Program-made: the position numbers and the translations under genes
Notes under the pieces: model-generated
What the model was told of the DNA's origin: nothing
The model's database searches: none
Seen by the model: the letters and a program-made list of their open reading frames with translations, nothing else
Shown: in pieces, positions 15,169-23,103 of the stretch
Numbering within the stretch: position 1 is the first letter of the stretch
Layout: every line of letters starts with the position of its first letter
Source: Candidatus Liptonbacteria bacterium CG11_big_fil_rev_8_21_14_0_20_35_14
GTDB taxonomy: Bacteria; Patescibacteriota; Minisyncoccia; UBA6257; XYB1-36-10
NCBI GenBank assembly: GCA_002796205.1
Contig: PCWO01000031.1
Coordinates: 1 to 30,931 of the forward strand
Direction: 5' to 3'
DNA: 30,931 nt

Positions 15169-15690
15169 ATGAATAAGATTAGAAGAAATAAATTGATGTT
15201 TCGGTGGTCACTTGTGACTGCCATCCTGATTGCTCTTTTTTGGGTAATTTACTATTTTATAATCGGTTCAGTTCCGGTTGTAACTGAGATTCAAATAGAA
15301 TCATTCACCTTATTATTTCCATTTGGTGGTATTAGCCGATGGTGGGACATACTAATCGGACCAATTTATTCAGTGATAATATTTTATATTATTTATAATA
15401 TAGATTATTTAGAAAAAACAGATACATCTAATTTAGAAAAACCCTATATTATAATAACTATAAATGATTATTTACTTGGTTTAACTATGGGTTTAACTAT
15501 TGGTTTAACTATTGGTTTAATTTGTAGTTTAATTGGTGGTTTAATTATTGGTTTAATTATTGGTTTAATTTGTAGTTTAATCTCTATTTTAATCTCTATT
15601 TTAATCCTTAAATTAATAAAATTAATTACTTTAATTACCAGTCAAAGTTTTTGGATTAAAATTGGCTATTGGTTAATAGTCAAAGAATAA
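15169..15690 (+). CDS. Orphan membrane protein with GLxx repeats (173 aa)
   Basis: An unrecognised integral membrane protein. The ATG at 15169 is preceded by AAGGAGA (15156-15162) at 6 nt, so it is preferred over the in-frame TTG at 15163, which is too close to the Shine-Dalgarno. Residues 1-13 are basic. Helix 1 spans about 14-33 and helix 2 about 60-77, with a tryptophan-rich turn (SRWWD) before it. Residues 104-147 consist of eleven four-residue repeats such as GLTMGLTIGLTIGLIC, a glycine-zipper pattern (GxxxGxxxG) that packs membrane helices tightly. The repeats are matched by 12-bp DNA repeats, so the number of units may vary between strains. It has its own promoter and terminator and is convergent with ftsQ. 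Confidence 0.8.
   Translation: MNKIRRNKLMFRWSLVTAILIALFWVIYYFIIGSVPVVTEIQIESFTLLFPFGGISRWWDILIGPIYSVIIFYIIYNIDYLEKTDTSNLEKPYIIITINDYLLGLTMGLTIGLTIGLICSLIGGLIIGLIIGLICSLISILISILILKLIKLITLITSQSFWIKIGYWLIVKE
15478..15609 (+). repeat. Eleven 12-bp tandem repeats in coding sequence
   Basis: Units of the type GGTTTAACTATT / GGTTTAATTATT run without a break, with drift toward ATTTTAATCTCT at the end. Units 2-5 and 6-9 form a higher-order 48-bp pair (two GLxI units, GLIC, SLIx). The frame is kept throughout. Confidence 0.9.
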
Positions 15691-15696
15691 AGATTC

Positions 15697-15732
15697 AAAA
15701 GGTTTACTCATTATGTGGGTAAACCTTTTTTA
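15697..15732. terminator. Terminator of small gene, near ftsQ end
   Basis: AAAAGGTTTAC (15697-15707) pairs with GTAAACCTTTT (15719-15729), an 11-bp perfect stem, followed by T-rich sequence on the plus strand. On the minus strand the tail is weaker but may also serve ftsQ. Confidence 0.85.
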
Positions 15733-15743
15733 TATAAAAATTT

Positions 15744-16481
15744 TTATTTATATTTATAGAAAGCTCTGTTTGAGCTACGTAAATCTATATAGGATAGTCT
15801 ATTAAAATCAGTCTTTAATTTTTCTAGAGCCTCGTAGGTAAATTCTGGATTATCACGCAGGCTAAACATAATAGGAATATTATAAGAACTCGCATAAACC
15901 GTCATCTCTTGACGAGATAAATCCTCTATCTCTATTTTAGTCACACTTAGATTAAGCTCATCTAAAATATTTAAAATACTTAAAAAATTACCCAAAAATC
16001 TATCGGGTAAAATAGTGTCTCCTTTTTCAATTATATAAGGGCTGATTACCACTCTAACCAAAGAGCCCGAGGCTCTCGGAGCCTCGGTAAATAAAATCCC
16101 TTCCTTATCAAACCAAAAACAATCAAAATCTGCATTACACCATTGCCCATATTGTTCTCTTTCTATAACTAAAACATTAATAGTTCTTTTAAAAAAATTA
16201 CGAGACACTTTTACATTTTTAATAGCAACCGGTAAATTATTTAAGGGCACCGAATTAAAAATATATTTAACCGTTACCTGCTGTTTAATTAAATCTGTCT
16301 CAATCACTCTATTGCCAGCCACCACCACTCCTGTCACCTTTAAAACTTCTGTTCTTACAACTATATAAAATAACCCTAATAATAAAATAATCAACAACCC
16401 TAAAAAAGCTAAAAAACGTATTTTGCGTTTTCGCCTTAAAACATCATCTATAGAAACACTTTTTATTTCTTTTTTAGCCAT
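15744..16481 (-). CDS. ftsQ: FtsQ/DivIB-like cell division protein
   Basis: A bitopic divisome protein (245 aa). A basic cytoplasmic N-terminus (RRKRKIRF) is followed by one membrane helix at about 22-42 and then a POTRA domain at about 46-113 (KVTGVVVAGNRVIETDLIKQQV). The beta domain has EREQYGQWC and CFWFDKEGILF, and the protein ends YIDLRSSNRAFYKYK, the usual LDLR..NRVYYK end of the family. Two cysteines flank the WCNADFDCFWF turn and could pair outside the cell. It overlaps serS by 8 nt and closes a lemA-greA-lysS-serS-ftsQ run, unlike the classical division and cell wall cluster with murC and ftsA. Confidence 0.85.
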   Translation of the reverse strand: MAKKEIKSVSIDDVLRRKRKIRFLAFLGLLIILLLGLFYIVVRTEVLKVTGVVVAGNRVIETDLIKQQVTVKYIFNSVPLNNLPVAIKNVKVSRNFFKRTINVLVIEREQYGQWCNADFDCFWFDKEGILFTEAPRASGSLVRVVISPYIIEKGDTILPDRFLGNFLSILNILDELNLSVTKIEIEDLSRQEMTVYASSYNIPIMFSLRDNPEFTYEALEKLKTDFNRLSYIDLRSSNRAFYKYK

Positions 16482-17709
16482 TTCTTGTGATTATATCCTG
16501 GCCCACATATTCACGCAAAACATCCGGCACTATAATTGAACCATTTTCTGTTTGATAGTTTTCCATTATGGCTATTAGTGGCCGTTGAGAGAAGGCGGTG
16601 CCATTTAAAGTATGCACAAAACGCACCTCTCCATCTTTATCCCGAAAACGAGTATTAATACCTCGCGCCTGATAATCACCTGTATTAGAACAAGAGTGGG
16701 TTTCTCGGTAGGTATTTTGTCCCGGCATAAAGGCCTCTATATCAAACTGACGCACATCAGAAAAAGTCATATCTCCCGTACACACATCTAAAACTCTATA
16801 AGGCAATTTTAATTTTTTCATTAAATTTTCCTCAAACTCCACTAAAAATTTATGCTCCTCCTTTGATTTATCGGGATGAGTAAAAGAAAATAGCTCGGCT
16901 TTATCAAATTGATGCACTCGAAGCATACCTTTTGTATCTTTGCCATAAGAGCCCGCCTCCCGTCTAAAAGCCGTTGAAAAAGCAATATAACGCAGTGGTA
17001 AATCTTTTTCATTTAATATCTCATCAGCATGATATGGCCCCATAGTGTGTTCCGCACTCCCTACCAAATACAAATCATCCTCGGGTAAATAAAAGGCCTC
17101 TTTTTCATCTAAAAATTTTCCCTTTCCCATGCCTTTTAAAATTTCCGGTTTAACTAAAACAGGCGGCAATACCGGAATAAAACCAAGCTTAATAGCCTCC
17201 TTAAAAGCTAATTGGATCAGACCGAATTCTAAAAGCACCAACTCATTTAAAATATAATTAAACCTGGCTCCCGCTACCTGACCGGCTTTTTCGGTATTAA
17301 ACAAATTTAAACTTTTACCCAGCTCAACATGATCTTTTATTTTAAAATTAAAATTTGGCTTTTCCCCAACCTCACGCACTACCACATTTTCAGAATCATC
17401 CTTTCCAATCGGAACCTCGTCGCTCGGCAAATTAGGAATATGTAAAATAATATCGTCTCTTTTTTCTGATAATAATTTTATATCCTCCTCTAATTTTTGT
17501 ATTTTTATTTTTAACTCTTTAGCCTCTTCCATAGAATCTCTACCTAGTAATTTTTGTTGAGCACGCATCTCATCTCTTTTAGAAACTAAATCTCTCCAAA
17601 GATTATCCGCTTTCAAAAATTCATCCACTAAAGTAGATGGGGTGTTTCGCAAGGCTAATTTTTCTCTTACTCTATCTGGATTTTCTCTTATAGTATTTAA
17701 ATCTAACAT
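16474..17709 (-). CDS. serS: Seryl-tRNA synthetase
   Basis: Charges tRNA-Ser (411 aa; usual about 420-430). The N-terminal domain is the tRNA-binding coiled coil, residues about 30-110 (RDEMRAQQKLLGR, MEEAKELKIKIQKLEEDIKLLSEKRD). The class II catalytic core has motif 2 in STAFRREAGSYGKDTKGMLRVHQF with KAELF, and ends with motif 3 in NGTAFSQRPLIAIMENYQ. The substitution of the common SGLAVGRT by NGTAFSQRP is a variant I associate with many bacteria and Patescibacteria. One nucleotide separates it from lysS; ftsQ overlaps its end. Confidence 0.96.
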   Translation of the reverse strand: MLDLNTIRENPDRVREKLALRNTPSTLVDEFLKADNLWRDLVSKRDEMRAQQKLLGRDSMEEAKELKIKIQKLEEDIKLLSEKRDDIILHIPNLPSDEVPIGKDDSENVVVREVGEKPNFNFKIKDHVELGKSLNLFNTEKAGQVAGARFNYILNELVLLEFGLIQLAFKEAIKLGFIPVLPPVLVKPEILKGMGKGKFLDEKEAFYLPEDDLYLVGSAEHTMGPYHADEILNEKDLPLRYIAFSTAFRREAGSYGKDTKGMLRVHQFDKAELFSFTHPDKSKEEHKFLVEFEENLMKKLKLPYRVLDVCTGDMTFSDVRQFDIEAFMPGQNTYRETHSCSNTGDYQARGINTRFRDKDGEVRFVHTLNGTAFSQRPLIAIMENYQTENGSIIVPDVLREYVGQDIITRNG

Positions 17710-17710
17710 A

Positions 17711-19156
17711 TTATTTTTTTTTCATTAATGGAAAAAAGACTGTTTCTCTTATTGGACGACCGGCTAAAACTGCAAACAACCTTTCCGATAAACCAAACCC
17801 AGCCATTGGAGGCATACCATATTCTAGTGCTTCTAGAAAACTTTCATCAAGCATTTGTGCCTCAACATCGCCTCGCTCTCTGGCCTTTTCCTGCTCTATA
17901 AATCTTTCTCTTTGATCTATTGGGTCGTTACTTTCCGAAAAACCTTTTCCTAACTCACTACCATAGGCCACCACCTGAAAACGTTCCACTTTTTTAGGGT
18001 TTGTTCTATGTCTCTTGGCTAGTGGTTCAATCTCAACCGGCGGATCTATTAAAAAAGCGGGTTCAATTAAATTAGGGCGTACCGTTTTTTTAAACAATAA
18101 ATCAATAAGTCTGCCTTTGGATAATTTCTTTGTTACTGGCAATTTCAATTCTTTAGCTTTTTTATATAAATCATCATAAGTTACTTTTTCCAAATCAAGT
18201 TTTGTGCCATTTTTAAAGGCCTCAAAGTAATCAATTTTTTTCCATTTTCCACCCCAAGAAACTTTATGCCCTTTATGAGTAAATATATATGTTCCGAAAG
18301 TTTCTTTTATAACCTGTTTATACATTTTCTCTACTAATTTCATAAGAGTCTCATAGTCAGCGTAAGCTAAATAAAATTCCAGTTGAGTATAATCCTGTAA
18401 ATGTTCATTACTAATTCCCTCATTTCTAAAAATTCGCCCAATCTCAAATATTTTTTCAAAACCACCTACCATTAATTTTTTTAAAGCTATCTCAAGCGAA
18501 ATACGCAAATAAAATTCCTCATTAAGCGCCTTATGATAAGTTTTAAAAGGTTCAGCCTCGGCTCCACCCGGGGTCGCCTCAAGTACCGGCGTCTCAACCT
18601 CCATAAATCCTTCTTTTATTAAAAATTGGCGTATAGATTGCCAAAAAACTGACTTGGTTTTAAAAAGTTCTCTCACTTCTTTATTTAATATTAAATCCAA
18701 ATATCTTTTTCTAAGTTTTGTTTCTAAGTCATCAAGACCGTAATAATCATTAGGCAGAGGTAGTAATGTTTTATTTAATATAGTAACTAGAGACCCCTCA
18801 ACACTCTTTTCTCCTTTTTGAGTTACAAAAACTTTGCCCTGAACCTCTAAAAAATCACCTGCATCTATATTAGGCACTAAATCTTTAAATTTATAAGTTT
18901 TATCATCTCGCAAAACAATCTGCATACGACCAGTTGCATCCTCTAAATCCATAAAAGCAATCTTTCCCTGACCCCGCCGAGCCCTAACTCTGCCGACGAT
19001 AGATATTTTTTTCTTAGATTTCTCTAGAGATAAAAAAGAATCTAAAATCTCTTTTATCTCATGAGTTCTTTTAGAAACGGCCGGATATGGATTTATACTA
19101 GCCTCCTTTAAAGTCTTGAGTTTTTCCTTTCTTTCTTTAACTATATCATCAAGCAT
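17711..19156 (-). CDS. lysS: Lysyl-tRNA synthetase, class II
   Basis: Charges tRNA-Lys (481 aa). The OB-fold anticodon domain (KISIVGRVRARRGQGKIAFMDLEDATGRMQIVL) is followed by the class II core: motif 1 in VETPVLEATPGGAEAEPFKT, motif 2 in FEIGRIFRNEGISNEHLQDYTQLEFYLAY, and motif 3 in MPPMAGFGLSERLFAVLAGR. The end FFPLMKK is standard. The lysine pocket region reads YGSELGKGFSESNDPIDQRERF in place of the more usual NGREIGNAYSELNDP. The N-terminus is a little short. It sits 3 nt after greA and one before serS. Confidence 0.95.
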   Translation of the reverse strand: MLDDIVKERKEKLKTLKEASINPYPAVSKRTHEIKEILDSFLSLEKSKKKISIVGRVRARRGQGKIAFMDLEDATGRMQIVLRDDKTYKFKDLVPNIDAGDFLEVQGKVFVTQKGEKSVEGSLVTILNKTLLPLPNDYYGLDDLETKLRKRYLDLILNKEVRELFKTKSVFWQSIRQFLIKEGFMEVETPVLEATPGGAEAEPFKTYHKALNEEFYLRISLEIALKKLMVGGFEKIFEIGRIFRNEGISNEHLQDYTQLEFYLAYADYETLMKLVEKMYKQVIKETFGTYIFTHKGHKVSWGGKWKKIDYFEAFKNGTKLDLEKVTYDDLYKKAKELKLPVTKKLSKGRLIDLLFKKTVRPNLIEPAFLIDPPVEIEPLAKRHRTNPKKVERFQVVAYGSELGKGFSESNDPIDQRERFIEQEKARERGDVEAQMLDESFLEALEYGMPPMAGFGLSERLFAVLAGRPIRETVFFPLMKKK

Positions 19157-19159
19157 AAA

Positions 19160-19618
19160 TTATGAAATTGAAATAATTTCGTATTTTGCTTTACCTTTTA
19201 ATGTTTCTATCTCTATAACTTCACCGGAAGAATGGCCCAAAAGACCCTTTCCGATTGGAGATTCATTTGAAATCTTACCAGAGTCAGGATCAACCTCTTG
19301 CGAACCAACTATAATAAACTCTTTGACACTGCCATCAGCTTTTTTTACCTTAACAGTCGAGCCGATAACTACTACGCTTGATGAACTTTTTTTAATAAGC
19401 TCAGCATTACGTAAAACATCCTCCAATTCCGCAATTCTTATCTCAAGTTGCACCTGTTCATCTTTAGCCTCGTTATATTCGGAGTTTTCGGATAAATCAC
19501 CATATTCTTTAGCTTTTTTTAATCTATCCGCTACCTCTAAGCGACGTATAGAAGTTAACTCCTCATACTCTTCCTCAAGCTCTTTTAGTCTGTCATCCGA
19601 TACATAATATGAATTCAT
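19160..19618 (-). CDS. greA: Transcript cleavage factor GreA
   Basis: Restarts backtracked RNA polymerase by stimulating RNA cleavage. The 152 residues show the N-terminal antiparallel coiled coil (residues about 8-76) with the acidic tip YGDLSENSEYNEAKDEQ that reaches the polymerase active site. The C-terminal FKBP-like domain includes VVVIGSTVKVKKADGS and ESPIGKGLLGHSSGEVIEIET. It follows lemA by 17 nt and precedes lysS by 3 nt, in a translation and transcription gene run. No Shine-Dalgarno. Confidence 0.95.
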   Translation of the reverse strand: MNSYYVSDDRLKELEEEYEELTSIRRLEVADRLKKAKEYGDLSENSEYNEAKDEQVQLEIRIAELEDVLRNAELIKKSSSSVVVIGSTVKVKKADGSVKEFIIVGSQEVDPDSGKISNESPIGKGLLGHSSGEVIEIETLKGKAKYEIISIS

Positions 19619-19635
19619 AAATAAAAAAATTAATT

Positions 19636-20187
19636 TTAAAATTTAACTTGCACATTCTCTTTTTCCTCATTTTCTGCTTTGAAAAAATCCTTCTTAAAAA
19701 ATCCAAAAACAGATGAAACAAAGTTAATTGGAAATGTTTCAATAGCGGTATTTAAATCCATCACCACCGAATTATAAAATCTCCTAGATGCCTGTATTTT
19801 ATTTTCCGTGTCGGCTAACTCTCTTTGTAAATCTAGAAAATTAGCGTTGGCTTTTAAATCAGGATAATTTTCGGAGACTGCAAATAATGTTTTTAAAGTA
19901 CTTGACAACATATTTTCGGATTCAGCTCTATTAAGAGTATCTCCCCCGGAAGCTACTTTAGATCTAGCCTCGGTTACTTTAGTTAAAACCTCATTTTCAT
20001 GAGTCATATATCCCTTAACCGTTTCAATTAAATTAGGAATTAAATCAAAACGCCTCTTTGTTTGCACATCTATATCACTTAACGCCTCATCTGAGCGCAT
20101 TTTAAGTCGCACTAATCGGTTGTAGACATATATAAGCCACAACCCAACTAAAGCTACTACCCCAAGTAAAATATATATAATATTCAT
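19636..20187 (-). CDS. lemA: LemA family protein
   Basis: A membrane-anchored helical-bundle protein of unknown molecular function (183 aa, usual length). There is a single N-terminal membrane helix (residues about 3-21), then the family core YNRLVRLKMRSDEALSDIDVQTKRRFDLIPNLIETVKGYMTHE, and the conserved ENEVLTKVTEARSKV and SENYPDLKANANFLDLQRELADTENKIQASRRFYN. It is the first gene of the run that leads to greA, lysS, serS and ftsQ, with a probable promoter just upstream. Confidence 0.95.
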   Translation of the reverse strand: MNIIYILLGVVALVGLWLIYVYNRLVRLKMRSDEALSDIDVQTKRRFDLIPNLIETVKGYMTHENEVLTKVTEARSKVASGGDTLNRAESENMLSSTLKTLFAVSENYPDLKANANFLDLQRELADTENKIQASRRFYNSVVMDLNTAIETFPINFVSSVFGFFKKDFFKAENEEKENVQVKF

Positions 20188-20207
20188 AAGCTTTTTTTTA
20201 TAGTCTA

Positions 20208-20236
20208 ATTGTACAAATAATAACGTTAAAAGTCTA
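20208..20236 (-). promoter_or_regulatory. Probable lemA promoter
   Basis: TAGACT (20236-20231), a 17-nt spacer and TACAAT (20213-20208) on the minus strand, 20 nt before the lemA ATG, so a leader of about 14 nt. Confidence 0.5.
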
Positions 20237-20237
20237 C

Positions 20238-20271
20238 TATTAACATTTATAAGAGTAATATATTAACATTT
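20238..20271. repeat. 11-bp direct repeat just upstream of lemA promoter
   Basis: TATTAACATTT at 20238-20248 and 20261-20271, 23 bp apart start to start. The nearer copy ends one base from the -35, a typical activator position. The spacing equals that of the repeat at 12102-12135, though the sequences differ. Confidence 0.45.
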
Positions 20272-20285
20272 CTCTCTTATTTAAT

Positions 20286-20316
20286 AAAAAAAGACCCAAG
20301 TTAAATCGGGTCTTTT
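20286..20316 (-). terminator. Terminator of groES-groEL
   Basis: AAAAGACCC (20289-20297) pairs with GGGTCTTTT (20308-20316) around a 10-nt loop; on the minus strand the stem is followed by a run of T. Confidence 0.85.
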
Positions 20317-20325
20317 CTTTTACTC

Positions 20326-21969
20326 TTAAAATCCTCCCATACCAGGCATTCCGCCTCCCATATGAGAATGGTCATCATCTTTTTTTGGTATATCAGTTAT
20401 TACTACCTCTGTAATAACAAACATTGAGGCTACCGATACAGCGTTTTCTAAGGCTGAACGAGTTACCTTAGTCGGGTCAATAATTCCAGCTACAACCATA
20501 TCCTCATATTCGCCTGTTAGAGCATTAAAGCCAAAATTTCCACTGCCATTTAATACTTTATCCAAGACCACTGAACCATCCGCTCCAGCGTTAACTGCGA
20601 TTTGACGAATTGGCGCATAAAGTCCCTCTAAAATAATTTTAGCTCCGACAATTTCCGACATTTGATCTTTGTCAAGTTCGGCAATTAAGTTTTTAACCGA
20701 TTGAGCGGCTCGTACCAGCGCTACTCCACCGCCTGGTACTATACCTTCCTCTATGGCGGCTTTGGTCGCCGAAACAGCATCCTCAATCCGATGTTGTTTT
20801 TCTTTTTGCTCAACCTCAGTTGGAGCGCCTACCTTGATAACTGCTACTCCACCAGATAATTTACCCAGTCTTTCCTGTAATTTTTCTTTATCAAAACTTG
20901 AATCAGTATTTTCAATTTGTTTTTTAATTTGAGCAATTCTACCCTTTATCGCCTCCTTATCTCCCTTACCATCAACAATAGTTGTATTATCTTTATTAGC
21001 AATCACTCTACGAGCCGATCCTAAATCAGATAGGTCAACATTTTCTAATTTTTTACCTAAATCAGACGAAATAAAAGCCGCTCCGGTGACGGCTGCAATA
21101 TCTTGCAACATTTCTTTTTTTCTATCACCATAGCCCGGCGCCTTAACTCCCAAAACTGTAAACACACCCCTAAGTTTATTTAACACGAGAGTCGCTAAAG
21201 CCTCCCCATCTATATCGTCAGCAATTATAACCATTTCTTTTTTACCGCTCTTTACCACTTTTTCAAGTAAAGGCAAAATATCGCCCATGGAAGAAATTTT
21301 TTGGTCAGTAGCTAAAACATATGGATCATCAAGCACTGCTTCCATTCTTTCTTGATTAGTAACCATATAAGCCGAAACATAACCCTGATCAAATCTCATT
21401 CCCTCAACTACCTCCTTTGTTAGCCCAACCGCTTGTGATTCCTCAACCGTTACAATACCATCTTTACCAACCTGATCAATAACCTCTGATATTAATTTAC
21501 CAATTTCTTCATCACGAGCCGAGATAGAAGCCACCTGCGCAATGCCTTCCTTTCCGGAAATAGGGTTGGATAAATTCTTTAAAGCCTCTAAAGCTTTTTT
21601 GTAGGCCATCTGCATGCCCTTATATATTCCGGTTGAGTCAACTCCGCTCGTTATATTTTTTAATCCTTCACGAATAAAAACTTGTGCAAGCACGGTCGCT
21701 GTGGTGGTTCCATCTCCAGCCACATCATTTGTTTTTGATGAAACCTCTTTGACCAGCGAGGCTCCAATATTTTGAATCTTATCCTCAAGCTCAATTTCTT
21801 TGGCGATTGTGACTCCATCATGAGTTACCATTGGAGATCCAAAACCTTTATCTAATACTACCGCTCTTCCTTTTGGACCGAGAGTTACTTTAACTGCATC
21901 AGCTAACGCATCAACGCCAGCTCTTAAACTATTTCTTGCTTGTTCACTAAATTGTATTTGTTTTGCCAT
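20326..21969 (-). CDS. groL: Chaperonin GroEL
   Basis: 60-kDa chaperonin (547 aa) that folds proteins in a double ring with GroES. Equatorial ATP-site motifs are VTLGPKGR, TVxHDGVTIAKEI with D51 and AGDGTTTATVLAQ with D86; later GIVPGGGVALVRA and NALTGEYEDMVVAGIIDPTKVTRSALENA. The C-terminus keeps the GGMPGMGGF tail lining the ring cavity. It lies 12 nt after groES, in the usual groES-groEL order. No CIRCE element is visible upstream of the pair, so HrcA control is unlikely. Confidence 0.98.
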   Translation of the reverse strand: MAKQIQFSEQARNSLRAGVDALADAVKVTLGPKGRAVVLDKGFGSPMVTHDGVTIAKEIELEDKIQNIGASLVKEVSSKTNDVAGDGTTTATVLAQVFIREGLKNITSGVDSTGIYKGMQMAYKKALEALKNLSNPISGKEGIAQVASISARDEEIGKLISEVIDQVGKDGIVTVEESQAVGLTKEVVEGMRFDQGYVSAYMVTNQERMEAVLDDPYVLATDQKISSMGDILPLLEKVVKSGKKEMVIIADDIDGEALATLVLNKLRGVFTVLGVKAPGYGDRKKEMLQDIAAVTGAAFISSDLGKKLENVDLSDLGSARRVIANKDNTTIVDGKGDKEAIKGRIAQIKKQIENTDSSFDKEKLQERLGKLSGGVAVIKVGAPTEVEQKEKQHRIEDAVSATKAAIEEGIVPGGGVALVRAAQSVKNLIAELDKDQMSEIVGAKIILEGLYAPIRQIAVNAGADGSVVLDKVLNGSGNFGFNALTGEYEDMVVAGIIDPTKVTRSALENAVSVASMFVITEVVITDIPKKDDDHSHMGGGMPGMGGF

Positions 21970-21981
21970 ATTTATAAAAAA

Positions 21982-22266
21982 TTAATCTAAAATAGCTAAT
22001 ATATCATCCTCACTTAAAACTCTATATTCTTTGCCGTCAATTTTAATATCAGTTGTACTATACTCGTTAAAAACGACCTTATCCCCGACCTTAACTGTCA
22101 TAGGGATTACTTTACCATCGGATGAGGTTTTACCCTCTCCAAGCGCAACCACCTTGCCTTTGATAGATTTTTTATCACCTGAATCAGGTACTACTATACC
22201 AGACTCCGTTGTTTTGCTTTCCTCCAAAAGCTCTATGAACACACGATTTTGTAGAGGTTTTAACAT
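21982..22266 (-). CDS. groS: Co-chaperonin GroES
   Basis: Lid of the GroEL chamber (94 aa, normal). It begins LKPLQNRVFIELLEESKTTESGIVVPDSG, where the mobile loop that binds GroEL lies at about residues 17-33, and ends with the conserved DIKIDGKEYRVLSEDDILAIL. First gene of the pair, with a promoter TTGACT-16-TATAAT 41 nt upstream. No Shine-Dalgarno; the leader is almost pure A and T. Confidence 0.97.
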   Translation of the reverse strand: MLKPLQNRVFIELLEESKTTESGIVVPDSGDKKSIKGKVVALGEGKTSSDGKVIPMTVKVGDKVVFNEYSTTDIKIDGKEYRVLSEDDILAILD

Positions 22267-22306
22267 AATAAATATATATATAATTAATAATAATTAAGTA
22301 AGCTAC

Positions 22307-22334
22307 ATTATAATAGATTTTTTTTAATAGTCAA
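22307..22334 (-). promoter_or_regulatory. Promoter of groES-groEL
   Basis: TTGACT (22334-22329), a 16-nt spacer and TATAAT (22312-22307) on the minus strand; predicted leader about 34 nt. No inverted repeat of the CIRCE type overlaps it. Confidence 0.75.
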
Positions 22335-22383
22335 TAATAAAAAACCTACCTCATAAATACATAGCTGTCTATAAATTTATTAC

Positions 22384-23103
22384 TCAATTAATAACCTCAT
22401 CTCTTGGCCTGGCCTCTAAATGAAGCTCCATTTCCTCGTCGCTTATAATAATTCTATCCCTCCTGGATTTAGGTAAATTATTAAAACGATAAAATTTTAA
22501 TAAAAGTAAATACTTAAAAACTCTCTCTAATAAGTCGCCTACTCTACCTCCTAAAACTTTTTCCAGATAAATACTAAATTTATTACCTCCTTCATATATA
22601 TGTCTTAAATCATTTTTATAAGTAATTTCCCCCGCCCAATTATTTTGAGTTAAAAAATTTAGAATAGCCTCTTTTTGGCCATAGATAGGCACCAAATTTT
22701 TATATAACTCCATCCAAGAAACATCGTAAGGCGGAGATAATTTATAACTTTTTAAAGTTATAAAATGATTTAGACATAAACAGTTACTACTCCTATATTT
22801 ATTTCTTCGTATTCTTAGTAGAGCCGTTAATATAATAGATAAAAATCTGACGGTAAAAATTCGTCCATGCTTTGCGCAAATTAACACATCAAAATCAGAA
22901 TTTTTATGCACATTTTTAAGAGCCATAGACCCGGCTCCAAATACCAATCTAATAAAAGGCATATATCTAAAAACAGCCACTCTCTTTAAAAACAAAAACC
23001 ATTTTTTATCATAAACCACATCCTGACGCCTTCTTTTGATAGAAAAATCAGAGGGTAAACGCCCTAATCTTTTATAAAATAATTCTCTAGCTAAATCATT
23101 CAT
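22384..23103 (-). CDS. Nucleotidyltransferase-fold protein
   Basis: A 239-residue protein with a pol-beta-type nucleotidyltransferase signature: GSMALKNVHKNSDFDVLI, the GS and DxD pair that bind nucleotide and metal. A third acidic residue is not clearly placed. The rest is basic and helical. The substrate is unknown; this group of stand-alone proteins is common in reduced bacteria. The ATG at 23103 (MNDLARELF) is chosen because it overlaps the rmuC stop region by 8 nt (ATGAATGA). A TTG 42 nt upstream extends the frame but would start deep in rmuC. No clear terminator follows, only weak short hairpins at 22330-22380. Confidence 0.72.
   Translation of the reverse strand: MNDLARELFYKRLGRLPSDFSIKRRRQDVVYDKKWFLFLKRVAVFRYMPFIRLVFGAGSMALKNVHKNSDFDVLICAKHGRIFTVRFLSIILTALLRIRRNKYRSSNCLCLNHFITLKSYKLSPPYDVSWMELYKNLVPIYGQKEAILNFLTQNNWAGEITYKNDLRHIYEGGNKFSIYLEKVLGGRVGDLLERVFKYLLLLKFYRFNNLPKSRRDRIIISDEEMELHLEARPRDEVIN

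Noticed and set aside
15163..15171. TTG at 15163 as start of the GLxx-repeat protein
   Set aside because: Only one base lies between AAGGAGA and the TTG; the ATG at 15169 has the correct spacing.
22267..22383. CIRCE operator upstream of groES
   Set aside because: No TTAGCACTC-N9-GAGTGCTAA-like inverted repeat is present; only AT-rich sequence with a TTGACT/TATAAT promoter.
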